NCBI GenBank assembly: GCA_022844565.1
Contig: JALHLK010000025.1
Coordinates: 1 to 62,602 of the forward strand
DNA from: Saprospiraceae bacterium
GTDB lineage: Bacteria > Bacteroidota > Bacteroidia > Chitinophagales > Saprospiraceae
Length of the DNA stretch: 62,602 nt
Reading direction: 5' to 3'
In this document: one piece after another, positions 17,893 through 26,583 of the stretch
How the letters are laid out: each line of letters begins with the position of its first letter
How positions within the stretch are numbered: position 1 is the first letter of the stretch
Program-made: the position numbers and the translations under genes
Notes under the pieces: model-generated
The model's input: only the letters and a program-made list of their open reading frames with translations
Database searches by the model: none
Told to the model about the DNA's origin: nothing

Positions 17893-18540
17893 TTATTTCA
17901 TCTCAAATTTATCATTAATTAATTCGAAATTGGATGAATCAAGTAAACATTTTTTTAATAGTTCTTTATTTTCATCAATGCTTAACTCTTTATCTAAACT
18001 TATTCCCCTGAATTTAGCGCTACTAATTTTTGACTCGAAAGAATATTTAAATTCGTCATCACCTGAATAAGATAGAGCTATTTTACCATCCCATTCAATA
18101 TCAAAGGTAGATTTATCCAGCTGTTTAGTAAATGAGATTTTATGAAAAGCACAATTATCGTGACCAAGAAGATATATATTAAAAGCTAATACTTCGTAGT
18201 TATATTCTTGTTGTTCAAAGATTGAATCAACAATTAAAGATCGGCCTAAAAGTTTTTGGAATTCAAATTGGTTATTCTCGGTTCCAACTAACACTCCGTT
18301 TCCTTCCCAAAAAGTTGAGGACATTGTACATTGTTGATAATTCCCCCAAGCTTTTTTTGAATCCCACCATAATTTCCCCCGTTCTTCGTCTTCTGAGACA
18401 TCTTCAGCACAATAATAATCAGAAACAAGATGAAAATCAAAAATTAATCCCTTCCTTTTTATTAATCGGCCACTCCAAATAAATTCTTCAATTTTATGAC
18501 CATTTGGATAAGGGTTTCCTTTAAAATAAATCCTATTCAT
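17893..18540 (-). CDS. Hypothetical protein, unrecognised family
   Basis: 215 residues, no signal peptide and no membrane segment. It is acidic and aromatic-rich, with an N-terminal YFKGNPYPNGHKIEEFIWSG segment and a WWDSKKAWGNYQQCTMSSTFWEG stretch around 60-80. I recognise no domain. It stands between the vapBC pair and an ABC transporter and is flanked by inverted words (GTTGTGTGATGT at 17879-17890, ACATAACACAAC at 18560-18571). It may therefore be a mobile cassette gene, for example an immunity-like or accessory protein. That last idea rests on position only. Confidence 0.6.
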   Translation of the reverse strand: MNRIYFKGNPYPNGHKIEEFIWSGRLIKRKGLIFDFHLVSDYYCAEDVSEDEERGKLWWDSKKAWGNYQQCTMSSTFWEGNGVLVGTENNQFEFQKLLGRSLIVDSIFEQQEYNYEVLAFNIYLLGHDNCAFHKISFTKQLDKSTFDIEWDGKIALSYSGDDEFKYSFESKISSAKFRGISLDKELSIDENKELLKKCLLDSSNFELINDKFEMK

Positions 18541-18575
18541 TTTTAGGTTTTTTTATATCACATAACACAACACTT

Positions 18576-20345
18576 TTACGACCAAGAAGCAACTCCTTCA
18601 TTAGCATTTTCTAACATTTGCGCGTAATACCCATTGTTTAATTCTATCAATTCTTCATGGGTACCTTGTTCTACAATTTCGCCTTGGTCAATCACAATGA
18701 TCTTATCAAAATTTTGAAGACTATGCACTCGATGAGTAATAATGATAGCTGTTTTGTCTTTTAATGCCTCATTTAGATAACTTAAAATATTTTGTTCGGT
18801 CTCAACATCTACTGCAGAAAGACAATCATCTAAGATAACAAACTTAGGGTTTCTCACCAAAGCTCTTGTGATGCTTACTCTTTGCTTTTGACCACCAGAG
18901 AGGGTAACACCTCGCTCACCCACCATGGTATCATAGCCATCTTTCAGTTTCATGATTTCTTCGTCTATACAGACACTTTTGGCATATTTTCGTGCTTCTT
19001 CTACATCTAGATTCTCCACTCCAAAAGCAATATTGGCCAATACCGTGTCTGAAAATAAAAATACCTCTTGGGGCACATAAGCCATTTGCTCTCTAATCGA
19101 ATGAAAATTGTATTCTTTTAAGTCCAAACCATCGAGTAATATTTTTCCAGAGTTCGGGTCGTACATGCGTAAGATTAGTTCAGCTATGGTACTTTTGCCT
19201 GATGCTGTTTTCCCTAGCACAGCTACTTTTTCACCCGCTTTGATATGTAGATTAAAATTCTTTAAGGCACTAATGCCTGTCTCAGGGTAAGTAAAGTTAA
19301 CATTATCAAAAATGATATCACCCTTAAGATTTTCTACTTCTTTACTTCCATTTGGCAATTCTGTTTGTTCGTTCATGATAGCATTAATCCTAGCTTGAGA
19401 TGCTTCTGCTTCTTGGATAATACTTGCTATCCACCCGATGGATGTTACGGGCCAAGTCAACATATTGACATAAATGATAAATTCTACGATATTTCCCGGT
19501 GTAACGGTACCGTCGAGAACATACTTTCCTCCAACTAATAAGACAATTAGGGTACTTAAATTAATGAGCAGTATCATCAAAGGAAAAAAAAGTGCATTAA
19601 CTCTTGCCAATTGCAACGACTTCGTCTTGAAATTCACACTTTCAGCTTCAAAATATTCTGAAAACATTTGTTCCTTACCATGACTCTTTACAACTCTAAT
19701 ACCAGAGTAAACCTCTTGAGTAATAACTGTCAATTTCGAAAGTTGCTTCTGTATAATTGTACTATGCGTATGAATTTTATCACTTACATAATAAATAGAC
19801 AAACTTAAAAATGGTAAAGGGAGTAGCGTCAACAAAGTAAGCTTTGGACTAACTAAAAGCATCGCATAAATTGTAAAAACAAAAAGGGTAATCAAATTAA
19901 ATGCGTACAAGATGCCAGGCCCTAAATAATTACGAACTTTCGAAACATCTTCGGCTATCCGTGACATGATATCGCCCGTTTTGCCTTTTTTATAAAAACT
20001 TGTATTTTGCTCCTGTAAATGCGCGTAAATGTCTTTTCTTAAATCATATTCTATTAATCTTGAGACCACAATTACTGTTTGACGCATCATATACATGAAA
20101 AACCCTTTCAACAATACGAAAGCTATTACAATCAAAGAAAATTTTATCAATGCCACAGATAAGTCATCTGCTTTAGCTGTTTGCGAAACTTTTTCTAAAG
20201 TATCCCTTACAAAATCCAAAGCTTCACCTATCTTTTTTGGAATGAGCATACCAAAATAATTAGCCAAGGCTACAAAGATGAATCCTAATACAATTCTACC
20301 TCTGTATCTAATTATATACTTATTTATCGCTAATAATTCTTTCAA
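18576..20345 (-). CDS. ABC transporter, fused permease and ATP-binding protein (MsbA-like exporter)
   Basis: 589 residues: six transmembrane helices (about 15-310) and a C-terminal nucleotide-binding domain. The Walker A is LGKTASGKST (about 376-385) with Ala where Gly is usual, the signature is LSGGQKQR and the Walker B is FVILDDCLSAVD, with a switch His in IIITHR. It is a homodimeric exporter half-transporter for lipids, lipopolysaccharide precursors or drugs; the substrate cannot be told. The start is TTG at 20345, with no ATG before the first helix. The gene ends 35 bases upstream of the unknown island gene. Confidence 0.9.
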   Translation of the reverse strand: MKELLAINKYIIRYRGRIVLGFIFVALANYFGMLIPKKIGEALDFVRDTLEKVSQTAKADDLSVALIKFSLIVIAFVLLKGFFMYMMRQTVIVVSRLIEYDLRKDIYAHLQEQNTSFYKKGKTGDIMSRIAEDVSKVRNYLGPGILYAFNLITLFVFTIYAMLLVSPKLTLLTLLPLPFLSLSIYYVSDKIHTHSTIIQKQLSKLTVITQEVYSGIRVVKSHGKEQMFSEYFEAESVNFKTKSLQLARVNALFFPLMILLINLSTLIVLLVGGKYVLDGTVTPGNIVEFIIYVNMLTWPVTSIGWIASIIQEAEASQARINAIMNEQTELPNGSKEVENLKGDIIFDNVNFTYPETGISALKNFNLHIKAGEKVAVLGKTASGKSTIAELILRMYDPNSGKILLDGLDLKEYNFHSIREQMAYVPQEVFLFSDTVLANIAFGVENLDVEEARKYAKSVCIDEEIMKLKDGYDTMVGERGVTLSGGQKQRVSITRALVRNPKFVILDDCLSAVDVETEQNILSYLNEALKDKTAIIITHRVHSLQNFDKIIVIDQGEIVEQGTHEELIELNNGYYAQMLENANEGVASWS

Positions 20346-20715
20346 TTGGAAGTTTAAATGATTAAAAAGACAAATTTACACCTTTGGTTGGTAACACCTA
20401 TTCTTTACTAAGAGTTTAAATAAACTTTTAGACTTATCATGTGATTATCGGAAAGAAATGCAAAGTCAGTTTAAGTCAAAACTACTTAAACTTTAAGAAA
20501 TTATTGTCAATTTTCATTCAATAATTAACTTTCGTCGATTTTTATTAACCTTTCATGGATATTTTGTTCGTCAGGTGTAACATTACCTTAACCAAAAAGT
20601 CTTAGATTGAAAATGGCCATTTTTGACATAGATTACTTAGTAATGTGTATTGTTCACTCTGTAAGTTATCACTTTTGATTTAAATTATTAACTAAAAATT
20701 AAAAATGTATTATTC
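20346..20715. other. Divergent intergenic region between the exporter and DUF4252-T9SS genes
   Basis: 370 AT-rich bases with no ORF or RNA gene. The only structure seen is the 14 bp perfect palindrome AAAATGGCCATTTT at 20610-20623, about 90 bases before the DUF4252 start, which could be an operator. Confidence 0.4.
20610..20623. promoter_or_regulatory. Perfect 14 bp palindrome, possible operator
   Basis: AAAATGGCCATTTT is self-complementary without a loop, as dimeric regulators prefer. No regulator is nearby and I saw no second copy, so function is unproven. Confidence 0.25.
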
Positions 20716-21480
20716 ATGAAAAATTTATTGAATTTATTTGTTTGCTTGTTTTTTGCTTCTTTTACTTCATTTTCTCAGTCTTTTATTGATCAAAATTTTG
20801 GGTCAGAAATTAATAATGATGGTTACACCAGAGTTACTGTTGGGTCCAAAGCTTTCTCGCTTCTAAATTCTTTCACTACAAATATGAAAGATGAAGAAGC
20901 CAAAAAGATGGGAGAAATTATATCGAAGGTCAAATCTTTTGACTTGATAGCTAGCGAAAAAGTTGGTAATGCAGCTTCTCTTTACACTATGGCTATGAAC
21001 AAGGCTCGAAACTTTGAAGAATTGGTAAAAGTAAAATCTAAAGATGCAAATGTTAGTATTCGTATCAAAGAGAAAAACAATATCATTTCTCAAATTATAG
21101 GTATCGTAGCTTCAGATTCTACTTTTGTGGTTTTTGACTTACAAGGTGACCTTAATGTCGAAGAAGTTGGTGCAATGACAAGTAAATTGTCTGAATCGAA
21201 TATTAATAAAGTATTCAAAGGTAACAACCTTGATTTAACTGACGTAAAGACGTATCCGAATCCTGTGAGAGCGGGTAACAAAGTCAATGTAGATTTACCT
21301 AAAAACATGGAAAAAGGCAAGTTGACGATTCTCTCTATAGAAGGTAAAAAAATGAAAGAAATCAATTTAGACGGACCAACTTCTGAAATTGATACCAATA
21401 ATCTACCAAAAGGTACTTATAGCTTAGTTATTGAAAATAATGGAGTTTCGGTTACAAGAAAATTAGTAGTGGTAGAATAA
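20716..21480 (+). CDS. DUF4252 domain protein with T9SS type A sorting domain
   Basis: 254 residues: signal peptide (1-20, ending SFSQS), a DUF4252 domain (about 22-165) and a type A sorting domain (about 178-254, TYPNPVRAGNKVNVDLP ... RKLVVVE). DUF4252 proteins in Bacteroidota are usually short lipoproteins near ECF sigma factor genes, with unknown function. Here the domain is joined to a T9SS signal and no sigma factor is adjacent. A terminator follows 50 bases after the stop, so the gene is monocistronic. Confidence 0.82.
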   Translation: MKNLLNLFVCLFFASFTSFSQSFIDQNFGSEINNDGYTRVTVGSKAFSLLNSFTTNMKDEEAKKMGEIISKVKSFDLIASEKVGNAASLYTMAMNKARNFEELVKVKSKDANVSIRIKEKNNIISQIIGIVASDSTFVVFDLQGDLNVEEVGAMTSKLSESNINKVFKGNNLDLTDVKTYPNPVRAGNKVNVDLPKNMEKGKLTILSIEGKKMKEINLDGPTSEIDTNNLPKGTYSLVIENNGVSVTRKLVVVE

Positions 21481-21530
21481 TCCCTGAGTATCTGAAATTT
21501 TTAAATGAAACCCGTTGTTTGGTTAGAAAG

Positions 21531-21563
21531 GCTTGTCATTTTTTAAAGTGGCAGGCTTTTTTT
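21531..21563 (+). terminator. Rho-independent terminator after the DUF4252 gene
   Basis: GCTTGTCA and TGGCAGGC pair with two G-U pairs around an A/T loop, followed by a run of seven T. Confidence 0.75.
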
Positions 21564-21645
21564 AATCTTTTTAGTCTCTATATACTTTTAGACTTTCTTC
21601 GTATGCTATCATATCTTTTGGTTTTACCTTTGCTTTGATTACAAC

Positions 21646-22650
21646 TCAATTTTTTAAAGAGCCAAATCGTTCGCATAAACCATCTATAAACATATTGGTT
21701 TCTTGCTTAATAATCATCCTTTTTGGGTCCGCTTCAAACCAATCAATTGTATGCTTAATGCCTTGTGAAAACAGGATAGTTGCGACGTAATCAGGTACAA
21801 ATCTTTTGATTTTAGTATTGTCAAAGATGGCACAGTGACTTTTATCTCCCCAAAGACTGCCCTCCTGATCTTCATATGCTACTTCTCTTGCATACTCTAT
21901 TATTCGTTGTGTGGGTACATGAACAATATTTGCTGTACAACCAACAGCCGCGGCCAATTGTTGATAAATTTGGTTCCAACTTAATGCCTCATCACTCGTG
22001 ATATGAAAACTTTCTCCTATCGCAAGATGATGTCCTAATAAGCCCAAAAATCCTTTTGCAAAATCATGGGCATGGGTAACTGTCCATAGACTAGTCCCGT
22101 CGCCTTGTATGACAATAGGAAGACCCTTTTTTATTCTATCTAACGCTGTGTATTCTATCCAACCACCTATTGACAAAGGAAATATCGAGTAGTACGTATG
22201 TGAAGGCCTGACAATGGTCATGGGGAAGTTTTGATCTCTATACGCTTTCACAAGTACTTCTTCACAAGCAATTTTATCTCTTGAATATTGCCAATGTGGA
22301 TTTTTCAATGGGGTAGATTCTGTTATGATAGGATGAACAGGAGGTTTTGAATAGCAAGAAGCTGAGCCTATAAATATATATTGATTGCATTTATTGGTGA
22401 AAAGACGAATATCTTTTTCGACTTGATCTGGAGTAAAAGCTATCCAATTTACGACAACGTCCCAATGATGATTTTCAAGGGCATTTTTTAAATCATTGTA
22501 GTTATTATAATCGGCATAAATCGTATTGACACCGACAATCGGTGTATGATTACCTCTGTTCAAATGCCAAAGATCAATTCCTTTGTTAATAGCCATTTCG
22601 CTAACTGGCGTACTAATGTTACCTGTTCCTCCTATAAAAAGTACTTTCAT
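21646..22650 (-). CDS. NAD-dependent epimerase/dehydratase (extended SDR)
   Basis: About 334 residues from the ATG at 22650 (MKVLFIGGTG), which puts the nucleotide-binding GGTGNIS motif at the very N-terminus as usual; the 15 codons upstream look like leader. The motif YSRDKIACE contains the catalytic Tyr-x-x-x-Lys, and SASCY supplies the catalytic Ser region. The sequence resembles the CSP41/isoflavone-reductase-like group of atypical SDRs. The substrate is unknown, perhaps a nucleotide sugar. It is separated from the upstream outer-membrane gene by a terminator. Confidence 0.85.
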   Translation of the reverse strand: MKVLFIGGTGNISTPVSEMAINKGIDLWHLNRGNHTPIVGVNTIYADYNNYNDLKNALENHHWDVVVNWIAFTPDQVEKDIRLFTNKCNQYIFIGSASCYSKPPVHPIITESTPLKNPHWQYSRDKIACEEVLVKAYRDQNFPMTIVRPSHTYYSIFPLSIGGWIEYTALDRIKKGLPIVIQGDGTSLWTVTHAHDFAKGFLGLLGHHLAIGESFHITSDEALSWNQIYQQLAAAVGCTANIVHVPTQRIIEYAREVAYEDQEGSLWGDKSHCAIFDNTKIKRFVPDYVATILFSQGIKHTIDWFEADPKRMIIKQETNMFIDGLCERFGSLKN

Positions 22651-22704
22651 TTTTAAGTTATTATTTTCACATAAAATTACATTGACAAAAATCACACATA
22701 TAAA

Positions 22705-22736
22705 AAAAGGAGACTAGCTTAATCCAATCTCCTTTT
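22705..22736 (-). terminator. Terminator of the outer-membrane protein gene
   Basis: AAAAGGAGA and TCTCCTTTT pair perfectly around a 14-base loop, with A-runs that become a T-tail on the minus strand, about 25 bases beyond the stop at 22760. Confidence 0.75.
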
Positions 22737-22759
22737 AATAAAATTTAAAAAGTTAACTT

Positions 22760-23248
22760 TTATAATTTTTTATCGCTACCTAAGATATACCGCACTGTCA
22801 AAGCGCCATATCCGCCTCGAAATCTATTGTAACTTCCTCCAAAATCATACGTATCAACTAGAACGATTCCAGGTGCATAATCTACACTCACATTGATTGG
22901 AAGATCATCAAAAGTATATTCAAGACCAATGTCAAAATGTGCTGTAACTTCTGTATACCCAGAACCCACAAAACTCCAAGTAGAGAACGATCCTCCACCT
23001 CCTATAAACCATCTAAGATTATCTACAGATTCTATGTCTTTGTGAATTTGATAAAAAGCTCCAGCGACAAATCCGCCCCATCTAAGTCCTCCAAAAACTT
23101 CAACGGCACTTTTTTCGTTCAAAAAAGTTTTGTATGATCCAACAAGACCATATCCCACTTTTGCACCAACTGAACTCTTATAATCTTGAGCTTGAGCCAA
23201 AGCTCCAAAAAACAACGCAAAACAAAATGTAAAAATGATTTTTTTCAT
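22760..23248 (-). CDS. Small outer-membrane beta-barrel-like protein
   Basis: 162 residues from the ATG at 23248 (MKKIIFTF), chosen because it gives a clean signal peptide ending AQAQD; the 23 codons upstream are not signal-like. The mature part alternates polar and aromatic or glycine residues (GAKVGYGLVGSYKTF, GGLRWGGFVAGAFYQI) and ends in an aromatic strand (GALTVRYILG), as small eight-stranded barrels do. It is probably an outer-membrane or surface protein of unknown function. Confidence 0.7.
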   Translation of the reverse strand: MKKIIFTFCFALFFGALAQAQDYKSSVGAKVGYGLVGSYKTFLNEKSAVEVFGGLRWGGFVAGAFYQIHKDIESVDNLRWFIGGGGSFSTWSFVGSGYTEVTAHFDIGLEYTFDDLPINVSVDYAPGIVLVDTYDFGGSYNRFRGGYGALTVRYILGSDKKL

Positions 23249-23450
23249 GATTTTATTTTTTAAAAAATGATTAATTAGTATTGTAAAGATAAGGTGAACA
23301 TTCCAAACTAAAAACAATTTGTATCAATATCGTGGTAAACACGGATTAAAAATGATTAAATGGTGGTTTTTTTGAATTGAAATGATTTTATAAAAATTAC
23401 ATAAATTTCATTTTATAATCTTTTACGCTTAAAAATACCCCAATTTTAAT

Positions 23451-23458
23451 TACATTTG
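23451..23458 (+). promoter_or_regulatory. -7 element for the first type-B T9SS gene
   Basis: TACATTTG is an exact TAnnTTTG match. The transcript would start near 23465, 42 bases before the ATG at 23507, so an upstream TTG at 23456 cannot be the translation start. Confidence 0.55.
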
Positions 23459-23506
23459 AATGTTGGATGCCTTTACATTGTAACTATATTCAAGGCGAAG
23501 TTAGAA

Positions 23507-24934
23507 ATGCAAAGAATTTATTTTTTTCTTACACTTATAATAGCCATCAATTTAGCTTTAATGGCTCAACCACCTGTGTGTGATTCTACCGCAACAATGA
23601 AACCTACATGTAAAGAAGCTTGTATAATATGTGATATTGACGGTTTTAAAGGCAGAAATACTAGTACAGTGTCGGGAGAACTACCCAATGACTTTTGCAC
23701 CACTGTAAAGCACAATGGACAATGGATAGGTTTTCAAGCAGGAAGTGTTGATTTGACCATACAATTTACGGTGTCCAATTGTCAAATAAATAATGGTCTA
23801 GAAATGGGTTTATACTATGGGAGAGATTGTCAAAATTACGAAAGGATAAGTCTTTGCGATACAGATGTTAGGCCAAATACTTCTGTAAGTTTTTCAAATA
23901 GTAAGCCGCTTATTATTGGACAGTACTATTGGTTGGTCATTGATGGAAGTGGTGGAGACAGATGCGACTATGCTATGAAAGTTACAAATGGCACCACCAA
24001 AATTCCCATAATTAAAGAATCGGGAATACTAAATATCGATCAAATCACATGTCAAGGCATTGCAACTCCGATTAGTGTAACTCCTCCTCTCGGTGCAACA
24101 GAATTTTTATGGTCCGTCAATGGACAAAGAATTCCATACAACAATCGTAACATCAACTACATTTTTGACAACGAAGGTGATTATGAAGTTTGTGTCGAAG
24201 TTTTTAATACTTGTAGTAAAGGACCAAAAACCTGCAAAAAAATTACGGTCACTCCTCCCCCTCCCACTTTTGATACAGTCTATATCTGCCCAAATGCAAA
24301 GTTTTTTGTAAATGATAGTAGTTACAACCTTGGCTCCCACAGTGTCCTTTTTAGAGATCCAACTCGATGCGACTCTTTAGTTAAATTGACAATTTTGCCA
24401 TTAAAAGTTGAAATACCAACCATTTATCTGCCTTTATTGCCTGAAGTGGTAATGGGTGAAAATTTCACAATTGAAGCTAAATCAAATTATTCTGTACTTT
24501 CAAAAATAAAATGGACTCCTGACCATGAATTAAGTTGTAATGATTGCCTCACACCTACTTTAAGGACTATAAAACCCTCCACCTTAGCTTTAGAAATTTG
24601 GACAGTTGACAATTGTTATGCCATTGATTCCTTTTCTTATAAGGTCGTTAAAAATATTTTGTATTACACGCCTAATATAATAAAATTCAAATCATCCAAT
24701 AATCACGAATTCAAAATCCAAACCGCTGGATCCATTAAAGAAGTTGCTAAAATCCAGATTTATGACCGCTGGGGCAATTTATTATATGTTTCAGATGAAC
24801 TAAATCCGATTTGGGATGGTCACTTCAATGGAAAAGAATGCGAAGAAGGTATTTATTCATGGATTGCTACGCTTTTACTTTACGATGGAAGCACCATAAA
24901 CATAACTGGCAACTTAACCGTTTTGAATGAATGA
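23507..24934 (+). CDS. Secreted protein with type B (gliding-associated) T9SS C-terminal domain
   Basis: 475 residues from the ATG at 23507. It has a signal peptide (MQRIYFFLTLIIAINLALMAQ), a Cys-rich N-terminal beta domain (about 22-165) with the pattern C-x3-C-x2-CDI-x-GFKGRN, a PKD/Ig-like segment (about 180-270), a spacer, and a CHU_C/gliding-motility-type C-terminal domain (about 395-475: IQIYDRWGNLLY ... WDGHFNGKECEEGIYSW). Type B domains direct export through the T9SS and often surface adhesin roles. The gene overlaps or abuts its paralogue downstream; both descend from one tandem duplication. Confidence 0.82.
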   Translation: MQRIYFFLTLIIAINLALMAQPPVCDSTATMKPTCKEACIICDIDGFKGRNTSTVSGELPNDFCTTVKHNGQWIGFQAGSVDLTIQFTVSNCQINNGLEMGLYYGRDCQNYERISLCDTDVRPNTSVSFSNSKPLIIGQYYWLVIDGSGGDRCDYAMKVTNGTTKIPIIKESGILNIDQITCQGIATPISVTPPLGATEFLWSVNGQRIPYNNRNINYIFDNEGDYEVCVEVFNTCSKGPKTCKKITVTPPPPTFDTVYICPNAKFFVNDSSYNLGSHSVLFRDPTRCDSLVKLTILPLKVEIPTIYLPLLPEVVMGENFTIEAKSNYSVLSKIKWTPDHELSCNDCLTPTLRTIKPSTLALEIWTVDNCYAIDSFSYKVVKNILYYTPNIIKFKSSNNHEFKIQTAGSIKEVAKIQIYDRWGNLLYVSDELNPIWDGHFNGKECEEGIYSWIATLLLYDGSTINITGNLTVLNE

Positions 24935-24947
24935 ATCTTCCTCCCTA

Positions 24948-26381
24948 ATGATAAATAAGAAGAGTTTATACAAGTTTGTCCATTTACTGACCATAAGTTT
25001 ACTCTTTAGTAATCTGATAATTGCTCAATTGAAGGTTTGTAGTATAAATAGTGTACCTCCTAATAATTGCGCTGCTGCATGCATCTATTGCGACATACAC
25101 AATCTCAAAGGTCGTAATACTACTATAAAAGGGAACTTGCCCGCCACATTTTGCACTCCAATCACAGATAATGCACAATGGATACCTTTCATAGCAGGTT
25201 CAAGAGATTTGACGGTCACTGTCGATGTGGCAAATTGTATCAAAGGTGATGGTTTAGAAATGTCACTTTTTGATGGCGATGGGTGTTCAAATTTAGCCAT
25301 TATATCCTCTTGTTTTACAGATGTTTCTGACAATACAAGCGCTAGAATGGTTGTAGTACAACCTCTTATTATTGGTGAAATGTATTGGCTTTTGATAGAT
25401 GGCAATAATGGTGATGTATGTGACTGGCATGTTCGCGTAACTTTAGGAAGCACCGTAGCTCCAAATTTTAAAGATAATGGAACAATCATCGTACCTGACT
25501 TATTGTGTCAAAACCAAGATATGGAGATCAGGTATAATCCACCTATTGGAAGTGTATCTTTTGACTGGACTTTAGATGGAGATACATTGCAAGAAAAAGG
25601 TATAGACTTGCCTATAAAGTTTAAAAATTCAGGAGTTTACGATGTTTGTGTAACTGCTTACAATGGCTGCTATCGAGCTAAACCAAATTGTAAAAAATTA
25701 GTGGTCGTTCAACCACCTTCGGCAAGTAAGATCGTATCAATATGTGCTAACGAAAGATATAGGTTTCGTGATTCTCTTTTCAATATTGGTGTTCACACGA
25801 TTTCTGTACCTAATTCCCAAATGTGTGATAGCATAATTCTACTACACATAAAACCTTTACCCAATGAAAGTCCTGACAAATTACCATCAAAATTTTTTAC
25901 TTTAGATTTCGGAGATTCTCTTGACTTAAGGTCGATCTTTAGGTCATTTGGTGGGGCTATTTCCCATTCTGACCCGTCTAACTTTTCATGGTGCAAAAAT
26001 TGCTTTGGCGACATTGTTAGGCCAAATGCCTCAGGATATCTTCCATACAGATGGTTAGACAAAAATAACTGTCCTCATTCTGATTCTATTTATTTTGACC
26101 TCGAGCACGAATCCCTAGTGATCGCTCCGACGATCATCAAAAGACATTCTACTCAAAATAGTACATTTCAAGTTATTCCAATAGAAAATCAGACTTATAC
26201 GATTACAAGTCTTAGTATATATGACCGATGGGGCTCTTTAATCCATACTTCTCCAAATGGAATCATAGATATGATATACCTTAATAACAGCATAAGTGGC
26301 AATACAATGATCTGGAAAGCAATCATCACTGATAAAGATAAAAATCAACAACAAGCATACGGGACCGTCATCTTGGAATAA
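24948..26381 (+). CDS. Paralogue: secreted type B T9SS protein
   Basis: 477 residues from the ATG at 24948 (MINKKSLYKF); an upstream ATG at 24927 overlaps the preceding stop by 8 bases. The domain order matches the neighbour: signal peptide, Cys-rich domain (CAAACIYCDIHNLKGRN), PKD/Ig-like region (about 185-270) and a C-terminal type B-like domain (LSIYDRWGSLIHTS ... GNTMIWKAII). The C-terminal domain has lost the canonical WDG motif (NSISGNTMIWKA instead), so its sorting signal is diverged. Sequence similarity is strongest in the first 160 residues. The function is likely as in the neighbour but unknown. Confidence 0.8.
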   Translation: MINKKSLYKFVHLLTISLLFSNLIIAQLKVCSINSVPPNNCAAACIYCDIHNLKGRNTTIKGNLPATFCTPITDNAQWIPFIAGSRDLTVTVDVANCIKGDGLEMSLFDGDGCSNLAIISSCFTDVSDNTSARMVVVQPLIIGEMYWLLIDGNNGDVCDWHVRVTLGSTVAPNFKDNGTIIVPDLLCQNQDMEIRYNPPIGSVSFDWTLDGDTLQEKGIDLPIKFKNSGVYDVCVTAYNGCYRAKPNCKKLVVVQPPSASKIVSICANERYRFRDSLFNIGVHTISVPNSQMCDSIILLHIKPLPNESPDKLPSKFFTLDFGDSLDLRSIFRSFGGAISHSDPSNFSWCKNCFGDIVRPNASGYLPYRWLDKNNCPHSDSIYFDLEHESLVIAPTIIKRHSTQNSTFQVIPIENQTYTITSLSIYDRWGSLIHTSPNGIIDMIYLNNSISGNTMIWKAIITDKDKNQQQAYGTVILE

Positions 26382-26583
26382 AAAATCTTCAAAAAGATGG
26401 TGATCGCCTAAAAATTAAACAAGTTGTTGAAATGATCTCCATTTAACACAGTTTACACAACAGAATAGAAGAACTAAAATCTAAATTAGATTTAAAATGT
26501 TCAATCTTTATGTACCCCCTAAAAAGACAACAAAATTAAATTTATTGATTTTTAGTATCTTGCACCCTCAATCAGATAATAAC

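Noticed and set aside
26497-26583. Longer prpD reading frame from an upstream ATG
   Set aside because: The extra 29 residues are unlike the family, and the ATG at 26584 gives the conserved start.
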